Origin: Progne subis subis
Taxonomy: Eukaryota > Chordata > Aves > Passeriformes > Hirundinidae
DNA length: 64,000 bases
Assembly (NCBI GenBank): GCA_022316685.1
Contig: JAKJHU010000030.1
Span: forward strand, 10,788,360-10,852,359
Reading direction: 5' to 3'
Shown: piece after piece, positions 1-7,762 of the stretch
Layout of the letters: each line of letters opens with the position of its first letter
How positions within the stretch are numbered: position 1 is the stretch's first letter
Made by a program: the position numbers and the translations under genes
Notes under the pieces: model-generated
The model's database searches: none
Seen by the model: the letters and a program-made list of their open reading frames with translations, nothing else
Told to the model about the DNA's origin: nothing

Positions 1-845
1 TAAAGGGGTCCTACAGGGCTGTCTTCTGTGAGAAGTTGCTGGAAGCTTCCCCAGAGTCTTACAGAGCCAATGCCTGCTGGCTCCAGGACAGACTCACTGC
101 TGGCCAAGGACGAGCTCATCAGTGATGAGCTAGCTGTAACACTTCTAGGAAAAGATATTTAAGAAGAGGGGAAATGTTTCTGCACAATGTGCACCCAAAA
201 GAGAGGAGTGAGAATGCATCCCCCAAGGTCAGGGGGCAAGGAGGGGCAGGTGCTCCAGGTGCTGTAGCAGGGATTTCCCTGCAGCCTGTGGTGTAGAACA
301 TGGTGAGGCAGCTGTGCCCGTGCAACCTGTGGAGATCCACAGTGGAGCAGAGATCCACCTGCAGACCCTGGAGGAACCTCCACCAAAACAGGTGTATGTG
401 CCCAAAGGAGGTTGTGACTTCATGGAAAGCCTGTGCTGGAGCAGACTTCTGGCAGGACCTGCAGACCCATGGAGAAATGGGCTCACTCTGGAGGAAGGTT
501 GCTGGCAGGACTTGTGAGCCCATGGAGTATCGGTTGTAGAGCACCTGGTGACTAAGGGACTGCAACCCATGGAAGAGACCTATGCTGGAGCGGTTCATTA
601 AGACCTGCAGCCCATGGGAAAGACTCGTATTGGAGAAGTTAAGGGAGGACTCTCTCCTGTGGGAGGGACCCCACACTGGAGCTGGAGAACAAAGTGAGAA
701 GAAAGGAACAGCAAAGACTTCTGACGAACTGACCCAAACCCCCATTCTGTGCACCGCTTGGGTGGGAGGAGGTAGAGAAATCAGGAATGAAGTTGAGTTC
801 AAAAAGCAGGGAGGGTTGGGCAGGAAAGGATATTTAAGATTAGTT
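1..845 (+). repeat. Degraded dispersed avian repeat, LTR-like
   Basis: The stretch is purine-rich and clearly more GC-rich than the DNA after 850. It contains a run of related sub-units between about 440 and 690, each with a CCCATGG-like core followed by a 'GCTGGAG'-type block, spaced roughly 40-50 bp. The order of blocks (a TTTAAGAA segment, a GTCAGGG segment, a CTCCAGGTGC segment, then the CCCATGG units and a TTTAAGAT end) matches what I recall of a dispersed bird LTR-like repeat, but I cannot name the family. No terminal TG/CA pair or target duplication is visible, and the left edge is cut by the window start. The open frames here, up to 227 codons on the minus strand, are chance products of low stop density and resemble no protein I know. 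Confidence 0.5.
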
Positions 846-3732
846 TAGCTATGCACATGAGGAAAGTCTAAACCATGTACTGCACAAGATGTATAAAGGT
901 TTTACAGAATCAAGACCAAAAAGAGACTATAGAGGCAGTTAAATGAAACTGTAAGAAATTGTTTCAGTAAATGACTGATCTGAAATAAACCCAAGATAAA
1001 TGCATATACGTATAAGCATAAGATGCTTGCATGCAATAAGAGGACTAGCTCCAGTCAATAAAAAGGAAACTACAAGATGGATACAAGCACATTATCATTA
1101 ACAATAAAGCAAACAATTAGTAAAAGGTGTGAATGAGCAACTAAAGAATCAACCAGTTCTTGAAAGAATATGTGGCCTATTACATAGTAATGGTGGCAAA
1201 GATCATACCTTGAGAACTTCTCTGCTTCTCAGTATTTGGCAACTATTACACAAAATAGAAAATAGCAAAAGCACACTAACAGTAATATTATAGGAGAAAC
1301 ACAGAGAATGCTTGGTGGATGTACCAGAAAGTTACTCTAAGTACAAAAATCAAAATATAAGCATTCAGTTTGATGAATAGGTACCTAGGATGTAATAGGT
1401 ACCTAGGAATTTCACTGCCTTTCCTGGTAAAAGGAGATAATTGTAAGAAGCAATAATGTAGTACTGAACAGAACTTCCTGGCTCACAACTTTCCATCTGC
1501 TCTGTAGCCTTCCTCTTACCCTGCAGAACTCTATTTCTGGAACCACTTTTCCTTCCTACCTCTTTCTTTTTTTCTTTTATTTCTTTCAGAGTAAATAACT
1601 GTGATGAATATTCTTGTGTTAGTAATTCCAGTTAGAGAAAATTATTTTCTTCTCTGGCTTTATTGAACTACTGCTTCCTTTTTCAAGATGAAATTTCTTC
1701 TTTCAAAATATGACAAGGTTACAAAGCCACTCATTGTTCCCTTTGCCTGAGTGAGGGCAGATAACCTCCTCATCCCTTTTAAAATGTTACTGGTGTTTTC
1801 AAGTACCACCTTCCCTCTGAAGAGTATCCTCCTTGTCTTCTGCAACTGTAATTTTTTTGAGAACACAGACTGAGTACATCCCTGTATCAATTTTATTCAA
1901 TGGCAAAACATAAATATACTTTTTTGAGGTCAGGATTTTCCTCTAAATAGGCAGAACACAGTACAAGGACTGGGCTGATAATAAATGCTGTCCTAATAGA
2001 CATACTTTACTTCCGTATATCTACAGAAGAACGAGCTGATACTCAAAATGTTGCAAGCATATGGCAAAAATGTTTCTAAAACTCTTTGTTTTGTTCAAAA
2101 TGTGCTCAATGACAGTTGCAAGAAGACTTCTGAGCATAGGATGATGTAATGTGCATAAGTATAATCCTTATAGCAGCTTTTGTTCCATGAGGTGTCTGAA
2201 TTTTATTTAAGCAGACATCCTGTCTGTAGGTCAGCCTCAAACATTTCACTGTAATTTCACATGCAGTAATCTGACTGTAATTGGAAGTCCTTAGAAATGC
2301 ATCTCCATCAGCCCTTATACTGCTCTGATTCAACGTCAACACCACTTCTCCAGTGACTGTCATTTCCCCTAAGACAGATCCACATATCTCTTCTGCACAA
2401 TCATTTGCTCAACATGCTGAGCTATAGAGGAAAACTTGCTTAACCAAGGAACAGGCATCCTGGGATGTGAAAAAAAATGAGGCTACCATTTAGGACTCAG
2501 AACAAGGAGTGAGAGGTCTGGTAGGATTAGATACGCCAAAGAGAAAGTAACTCGTGTAGATTCACCGTCATTCATGAATGAGTTTTAGGCCTCTAGCAGA
2601 ACAGCATTTAAATTAGGACTTGGGTATATTCTTAAAGAAGTGTTGGCAGGCATGGAACTAACCTCACATTGGGTAGCCACAATCGTTACTAGCCATGTAA
2701 AGCTTCATTGTTCCCCTCTTACAGATTAAGATCAAATTTTAATCACTTTTAGTTAATCTATTTACATTTTAATTAGGAAGGAAACAAATATATGCTTGCA
2801 CACATAGGCCTAGTGGGAAGCATAAAGTATTTATTTTAGGCCTGTCTCAGTTCTTCTCTCTTCATCTCAGAATTTCTGCTGAGAATGCAGGAAGAATCTT
2901 GTAAAGCTGAGACATCCTGCCTTTCTTAACTGAAAGTGATGAATAACATGACTGTTACTGCTTGGAATTCTCATGTGCTCAGCCTAACATAAATAAAGAT
3001 TTGGGAGCTATAGTATTGGACCTAATGTCTACCAGACCAATTATCTTGATTCTGCCATTTATCAGAAAAAATGTCTAGTAGGTAAAACAGAGTGAGCTGG
3101 CACAAGTATTTGAGTCCTGAATCCAGTCCTATTCTAAAACCTTTTAAAGAAAGTAAATATTACTCACACTGCCATCTGCTTTTATGTAAGGCTTTTGCTG
3201 AGATACAAACTGTTAAAAAACCCACTTTTCTCCTTTTGTGTACATGTCTCAGGAAAATGATAAAAGCATTTTAAAAGCATGTGACTCTTGGACACAGGAG
3301 CATTAAAGAAAGAACTAGTACCCCATCCAGGAAAGTCCAGGAAAACAGTAAACTCTGACTAGAGATCTCCTATCAAGAAAGTACAGCTTACCCAGTGATT
3401 CACCAGTAGATAGTGGCTATTTGTACTCTGTGTGTTCCAGAAAAGCAAGCTTGACAACAGTATCCCATTAAAAATTGTTGGTTTGTTTGAGTTTTTCCCT
3501 CAGTTTCCTTTCATTTTCCTAAATACCACTAGTATTTTAAACCTGTGCATACTTATAACACTACCGAATAACACATGCCCATAAAACAAACAAACAATTA
3601 ATTCAGGCTTATACAAGTTCAGTATGAACTTTTGCTTAAATTCCCCCATTAAAAAATACAGAGCTTTTCAGGCCATCTAATTACATCATCACGAATCAAC
3701 ATTTTAATAATTATTGAAAATTATCTGTGATG
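846..3732. other. AT-rich single-copy-looking DNA, no gene seen
   Basis: No coding exon, RNA gene or known repeat can be supported. The open frames are under 90 codons and have no recognisable family signature. The only structured item is the duplicated palindrome at 1376-1408. Confidence 0.6.
1376..1408. repeat. Two tandem copies of a 15-bp unit with a palindromic core
   Basis: AATAGGTACCTAGGA occurs at 1376-1390 and again at 1394-1408, separated by TGT. Each copy contains the perfect 10-bp palindrome TAGGTACCTA. This may be a small local duplication or paired protein-binding sites; the sequence does not decide. Confidence 0.8.
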
Positions 3733-3738
3733 GCTCTG
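3733..3738. repeat. Target-site duplication, left copy
   Basis: GCTCTG here is repeated exactly at 7115-7120 on the far side of the provirus, marking the insertion site and fixing the LTR outer edges. Confidence 0.9.
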
Positions 3739-4070
3739 CGTTGTAATGCATTAATTGGGTTTATATTGTGTTTTATCGGATTTGTAATCTGTATCATGTG
3801 ATTCTTCCTTACTCATCCGTCACCTAACTCTCTTCCACTCCCACTTCTCCCTGATTGGATGATGTCTTTTCCCTGCCTCTGGGCCCTGCCCCCTGGGGAA
3901 AAAGCCCCTGGATGGGCGGGGCCAAGCTCTCTCTGGCACCGGCAAGCTATTGGGATGGGCTCCAGCCAAGCAGGGCAGGAGTCGAGAATAAAAGCTGTAA
4001 TAATCCACCCGGTGAAAGACAGCAGACTTTTGCCATCGGCGGCCATCTAGTCTTGTGGGGAAATACAACA
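3739..4070 (+). repeat. 5' LTR of the provirus
   Basis: The 332-bp LTR ends in TACAACA and opens with CGTTGTA, where the 3' LTR has TGTTGTA. The terminal inverted repeat TGTTGTA/TACAACA therefore carries one T-to-C change at the very first base of this copy. It holds an AATAAA signal at 3987-3992 followed by about 80 bases to the LTR end, the usual position for the R region. By hand alignment it differs from the 3' LTR at about 25 positions plus two short length differences (about 8 percent). I saw no separate convincing TATA box; the GAATAAAAG block may serve both roles, as in some class II LTRs. Confidence 0.93.
3987..3992 (+). promoter_or_regulatory. AATAAA polyadenylation signal in 5' LTR
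   Basis: AATAAA within GAGAATAAAAGCTG, a block conserved in all three LTR copies of this family in the window. The 3' LTR copy is at 7023-7028 and the solo copy is inverted at 13343-13348. Confidence 0.7.
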
Positions 4071-4072
4071 AC

Positions 4073-4090
4073 TGGTGCCTTACATGCGGC
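4073..4090 (+). promoter_or_regulatory. Primer-binding site, lysine-tRNA (1,2) type, degenerate
   Basis: Three bases after the 5' LTR lies TGGTGCCTTACATGCGGC. It matches the classical lysine-1,2 primer site (TGGCGCCCAACGTGGGGC) at 13 of 18 positions by hand count, and the next bases (TCAAA) also resemble the usual continuation. Two of the five mismatches are CpG-to-TpG or CpA changes expected from methylation decay. Position plus similarity make this the reverse-transcription start site of the ancestral virus. Confidence 0.75.
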
Positions 4091-4736
4091 TCAAAGCCAC
4101 AAAAGTTTCCCAAAAAGCTAGAAGAACCACTTGCGGAGCACGTGGCCGAGGAATCTCATGCAGGTATCTGAATCACGAAATGTAGCCCACCCACGCAGAG
4201 ACACAGACCCATCAGGCTTGGCGTTCACTGTGGAGTCTCCGAAACACAGGATTCCACAGGCCAGGGCTGCAGTTTTCTCCTTTGGACTTAAAAAACCCAT
4301 CAGAGTGCTGTGAAGAAGCCCCCCGAATGGCAGGCTACTCCCAGGGAAGGTGACCACATGTTCGTGGAAAGATGACCCTGGGATCTGGGACTGGAAGCTC
4401 TTTTTGCACCAAAAAGGGTCAGTCTTAGGGAAAAGGAGTGATTGGGAAAGAAAGGAAAGGAACGCTGGAAATTTGGTGAGTACCACTTTCGTTTTTTTAA
4501 GGGAAAATCTTTTTAAGGGGCATTAAACCTCAGAGAAAAGAGTTTCTCCTTTCGGGGAAGGTTTTTGCTTTCAGAGGAAACCTTCAAAGTGCTTTTGACA
4601 GCCTGGGCAGGGGGTGGAAAAGGAAACTGTTTCCTCTTTTGTCTTTTTTTTTCTCTCCAGTGAGGTTTTTTTTTTTTCCTTTCGGTTTCTCAGTCACAGT
4701 TAAAGAGGACACAGAAACTCAAAATCTGAGCCAAAA
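4091..4736 (+). other. Proviral leader (5' untranslated region)
   Basis: About 650 bases lie between the primer site and the gag ATG. Short frames on both strands (such as 4131-4313) have no recognisable content. A strong splice-donor-like site, G followed by GTGAGT, lies at 4475-4481, where retroviruses often place the donor used for env message. There is no env left in this copy, so it would have no natural acceptor. Confidence 0.6.
4475..4481 (+). promoter_or_regulatory. Candidate 5' splice site in proviral leader
   Basis: GGTGAGT fits the vertebrate donor consensus well and lies upstream of gag. This is a motif match only; use is not shown. Confidence 0.4.
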
Positions 4737-5285
4737 ATGGGTGCTAGGCTGTCTGTGTATCAAAAAAGAGTCTATTATCAAATTTTAAATGCCTTGGATA
4801 ATGAGGAGACCCATTGTTCAAAGAAACAGCGGAAAAAATTAACTCTGTGGTTGTTTTCTCAGTTTCCACGTGTATCATCAGAGCAAATAAGCTTCCCAGA
4901 ATTCTGGGAGGCTATAATGAAAAAAATAGTTGAATCTGGCTCCTCTAATAATAAAGAGGATGCAACTTTTGCTTTTTATAGCTTAAAAATTAAGTTTGCA
5001 TTGCAGAAGCAAAATAAAAAGGAAAAAAAGCCAGTTCTTTGTGGATTTTCCCCAGCTTGTTCCTTTGCAGGCAGTCCGAGTGCTCAAACCTCCCATCTCA
5101 GTGGTCCCCAGGTGGGGGGGGGTCACAAGATGGAGGGGATTCCTTTGTCCAAAATGGCCAAAGCCATGTGCTCTCGAGCCACGAGGAGTCTCTTCCTTTA
5201 TCTGTCTCTCCTTTCCGCAATCCCTTCTTCTCCCCAGACCCCTCTTTCCCTTCGATGCTGCCCCCGGCACCGCCCTCTCCTCTGA
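4737..5285 (+). pseudogene. gag: gag matrix region, frameshifted
   Basis: The frame opens MGARLS; glycine 2 is the expected N-myristoylation site of retroviral matrix proteins that attach Gag to the plasma membrane. The start lies in a good context (AAAAATGG) and is the first ATG in frame after the leader. About the first 100 residues look like a compact helical, lysine-rich matrix domain (for example KKQRKKL near residue 30 and a tryptophan-phenylalanine motif near residue 38). After about residue 100 the frame reads low-complexity sequence and ends at 5285, while the proline-rich and capsid parts continue in the +1-shifted frame (5039-6256). At least one frameshift therefore separates matrix from capsid. 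Its product would be a truncated matrix; expression is unknown. Confidence 0.82.
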
Positions 5286-5384
5286 CTCTGCCCCCTACCC
5301 TCAAACCTCCGCCCTCCGACTCCACCCCGTGTGACTCAAGCCTCCAGCCTCCCCCTGCCCCTGGTTCATATGGTTTCCCTGCCC

Positions 5385-5590
5385 ACAGTCCCAGTTCCCA
5401 CACCCCGGAGCTGGGGGGGAACCGGGAACCTGGAAGCAGGAAGGGATCCCAGCTTGTCTGCCACCCCATTCACATATCAACAGTCACCCAGTTCCCACAT
5501 CCCAGAGGGGAGGAGGGGGGGGGATGGGGAGGAGCTGGGAACCCAGAAGCAGGAAGCAATCCCAGCTTTTCTGCCACCCCTTTCACATAT
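5385..5590 (+). repeat. Imperfect tandem duplication (~95-111 bp) in the gag linker
   Basis: Unit one (5385-5479) and unit two (5480-5590) share CCCAGTTCCCACA, GAGCTGGG, AGAAGCAGGAAG-like, ATCCCAGCTT, TCTGCCACCCC and TTCACATATCAACAGTCA blocks in the same order. A third start (ACAGTCA) follows. The units differ mainly by G-run length around 5505-5535, which also shifts the reading frame. Growth by slippage in a G-rich linker is the simplest reading. Confidence 0.85.
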
Positions 5591-6201
5591 CAACAGTCAA
5601 AAAGAGGGGATGCTGTCCACAGTAATTTGGACCCCTTCCGCCAACAAGCTATTCAGGGTTTATGCAAAGATCAGGCCAAATTTGGATATGAAAGAGAATA
5701 CTTTTGCAACCTATTAAAAGCAAATTTAGCAAGGAATACTACAGTTCCCTTTGACCTCCAAAAAGATTTGCTTCTGGAGCTTTGGCAAAATCCTGAAACA
5801 GCTGTTGATAGTAAGAATCTGCCAATTCAATTAGCAATCCAGCCCGATGAGTCTTTCCAGCCTTACAGTAAAATAAAGCAGCTTCCATTAGAACCTTTAG
5901 TTACATTTGTGGAGCGGTTAACCCGAGCTGTCGAGTTACAGGTTAATAATAAGGGAACCCAGGAACAGGTCCTGGAGGAGATGGCTCTGGCCGATGCAAA
6001 CAAACAGTGCAAGGTAGCTATCCTCAGCCTGTCCATAGAACCAGCTCCAGCTTTACATGACATGCTCCAGGTGTGTACCAGGAAGATTCCCTTCAAAAAA
6101 GCTCATCAAAACCACAGTTCCAGAGTCAAGCCACCACAAAAGCTGCTGCTGCAGACACCGTGCCTCCTGTACCTGTGCCATGGTCACTGCCCAAGAGAGG
6201 A

Positions 6202-6249
6202 ACAACGCGTCTCCTGTGCGATCAGGCTGGACATTGGGTATCTCAATGA
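6202..6249 (+). pseudogene. gag: Nucleocapsid zinc-knuckle remnant
   Basis: In frame 1 the translation shows a CCHC-type knuckle remnant around CDQAGHWVSQ. The second cysteine, the glycine-histidine pair and the aromatic residue are kept. The first cysteine position reads arginine and the position of the last cysteine is a stop codon (6247-6249). Zinc binding is lost. The knuckle identifies the nucleocapsid end of gag, in yet another frame than the capsid. Confidence 0.7.
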
Positions 6250-6624
6250 TCTTTGAAGAAGCAATTTCTGGACTTTCAGGACAATGGGGGTGGGAGGTCT
6301 CAAAGGTCCAAAGAGAATTTTTCAAAAAAACTAGAAAATGTAAATGTTAAACTAAATAATCCTGCTTTAACCAGTTCCGCCTTTCAGCAAAAGTCACCAG
6401 ATATGATAGTAAAGGATCCAGTGACCAGAGAAACAAGAAGTCTTCATGATCTGGTTACCTGGGGTCGTGGGTACGCCTATGTGTCCACTCCCCCAGATCT
6501 CAAGTGGGTGCCAGCTGAGTGGGTGAAACCTTTCATCCCTAAAACTGCAAAACCACCTGCAGAGGCTTCACAAGTGGCCAGCGCTGCCTGGAGGAGGAGA
6601 AAGCGCCGAACCTTCTCCTTCTAA
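6250..6624 (+). pseudogene. pol: Integrase C-terminal domain fused after nucleocapsid
   Basis: Frame 1 continues after the nucleocapsid stop to a TAA at 6622-6624. Residues from about 6395 on read as the C-terminal SH3-like DNA-binding domain of a class II retroviral integrase: a valine-lysine-aspartate opening, then LVTWGRGYAYVSTP and LKWVPAEWVKPF, with the conserved tryptophans spaced as in the family. It ends in a basic tail (RRRKRR). The zinc-binding and catalytic domains, and all of reverse transcriptase and protease, are missing, so the junction with gag lies at about 6290-6390. It starts without an ATG and lies after a stop, so it is not translatable as a separate protein. Confidence 0.82.
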
Positions 6625-6764
6625 TTATCATTATTCCTTATCAGTGTTTTTCTATACAGTTTGTTTGCACTAAAGGTCATTTTTCTTTTGCAACTTTAAA
6701 GGTACTCAAGGTCCAAACTCTGAGCATCTCCCTTGAACCGAGCCTTCCTCCTTCTTAATTTAAT
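6625..6764 (+). other. Proviral 3' region without env
   Basis: Only 140 bp separate the integrase stop from the polypurine tract. The sequence is T-rich, contains no open frame and shows no surface or transmembrane envelope feature. Confidence 0.7.
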
Positions 6765-6778
6765 AAGAAAAGGGGAAA
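6765..6778 (+). promoter_or_regulatory. Polypurine tract
   Basis: AAGAAAAGGGGAAA directly abuts the TG of the 3' LTR, the required position for the plus-strand DNA primer. It supports 6779 as the LTR edge. Confidence 0.9.
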
Positions 6779-7114
6779 TGTTGTAATGCATTAATTTGGT
6801 TTATATTGTGTTTTATTGGATTTGTAATCTGTATCATGTGGTCCTTACTCATCTGTCACCTAACTCTCTTCCACTGCCACTTCTCCCTTATTGGGTGGTG
6901 TCTTGTCCCTGCCTCTGGGCCCTGGCCCCTGGGGAAAAAGCCCCTGGACGGGCGGGGTTGAGCCCTCTCTGGCACCAGTGAGCCATTGGGACGGGCTCCA
7001 GCCAAGCAGGGCAGGACTCGAGAATAAAAGCTGTAATAATCCACCTGGTGAAAGACAGCAGACTCTTTTACTTTTGCCATCGGCGGTCATCTAGTCTCGT
7101 GGGGAAATACAACA
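6779..7114 (+). repeat. 3' LTR of the provirus
   Basis: This 336-bp LTR starts TGTTGTA and ends TACAACA. AATAAA is at 7023-7028. Compared with the 5' copy it lacks a 4-bp TTCC-type insert near its position 63 and has 8 extra bases near CTCTTTTACTTTTG. Roughly 25 substitutions separate the two copies. Confidence 0.93.
7023..7028 (+). terminator. Polyadenylation signal in 3' LTR
   Basis: AATAAA in the conserved GAGAATAAAAGCTG block, about 85 bases before the LTR end. In the 3' LTR this would direct cleavage of the proviral transcript. Confidence 0.65.
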
Positions 7115-7120
7115 GCTCTG
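7115..7120. repeat. Target-site duplication, right copy
   Basis: GCTCTG, identical to 3733-3738. Confidence 0.9.
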
Positions 7121-7731
7121 CATAGGACTGTGATAGGCTATAACCACCAAATCAGGCTAGAGATTTTGTCTTGTTTCTTTCTCCAAGGGGACAAGCAGAT
7201 ATTAAAAGAAAAATATAAGGGGATATCTGCCCCACTGTATCTTATAATCACCTCCGAGAAGCAATCACCATGCTTAATAATCTGGATACCTCTTCTCAAT
7301 TATTTTCCTTTTAATTTCATTCAAATTTTTTAGACTTAAGACACTATAAACACATTAAATACATGCAATATGGGAAAAAAAAAAAAAAGCTTTTTATTTT
7401 ATTTTTCCACCTATAAATTTCATTGTGAGTATACTGATTTTTGCATTTGACAAAATACCGAACATTGCTTATTCAAATTCTTTATAATGTTCTTGATTTG
7501 GCAGACCAGCATCACATCTCTTTTTCACTCATCTCTTTTATTTTCAGGCTACCTCATTTAATCTTAACTTAATCTTTACTTATCCTATGCTTCCAGTTAT
7601 CTACTTTACCCTCTTTGCCTTTTGCAGTTCTATTGTGTCTCTGTCCTCAGGTGACTGTGGGAGATGGAATAATCAGAATTACATTTTCTATTTAGCATGT
7701 TGCCACATTATGGGCTTACATAGGGAAGTAA

Positions 7732-7762
<31 letters not shown>

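Larger units (their letters stand above)
5039..6256 (+). pseudogene. gag: gag proline-rich linker and capsid, shifted frame
   Basis: The open frame has no ATG of its own at its start and is the continuation of gag in another frame. Roughly residues 20-190 are proline-, serine- and glycine-rich, like the linker between matrix and capsid. From about 5612 the translation becomes capsid-like. The major homology region lies at about 5872-5944, with the expected glutamine, glutamate, phenylalanine and arginine-leucine spacing (QLPLEPLVTFVERLTRAVEL). It is followed by the short helices of the capsid C-terminal domain up to about 6070. The N-terminal capsid domain looks shorter than normal: the segment between the first helices and the major homology region is too brief, suggesting an internal deletion near 5790-5850. 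After about 6090 the frame leaves gag and terminates at 6256, while the nucleocapsid remnant is in a different frame. Confidence 0.85.
3733..7120 (+). mobile_element. Internally deleted endogenous betaretrovirus-like provirus (class II, ERVK-like)
   Basis: The element has two LTRs (3739-4070 and 6779-7114) flanked by the identical 6-bp target duplication GCTCTG at 3733-3738 and 7115-7120. Inside, in order, are a lysine-tRNA-type primer site, an untranslated leader, a gag matrix start, a proline-rich linker, a capsid segment with a major homology region, a damaged nucleocapsid knuckle, the C-terminal domain of integrase, and a polypurine tract. Protease, reverse transcriptase, RNase H, the integrase catalytic core and env are absent. 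The 6-bp duplication and lysine primer site are typical of class II elements. Frameshifts and stops show it cannot encode working proteins. It could only have spread with proteins supplied by relatives; whether it did so in this shortened form is open. Confidence 0.93.

Noticed and set aside
119..802. 227-codon minus-strand open frame at the left edge
   Set aside because: It lies in a degraded repeat, has no recognisable domain, and other frames of the same stretch are equally open.
6625..6764. Possible env remnant before the 3' LTR
   Set aside because: Too short, no open frame and no membrane or cleavage-site features.
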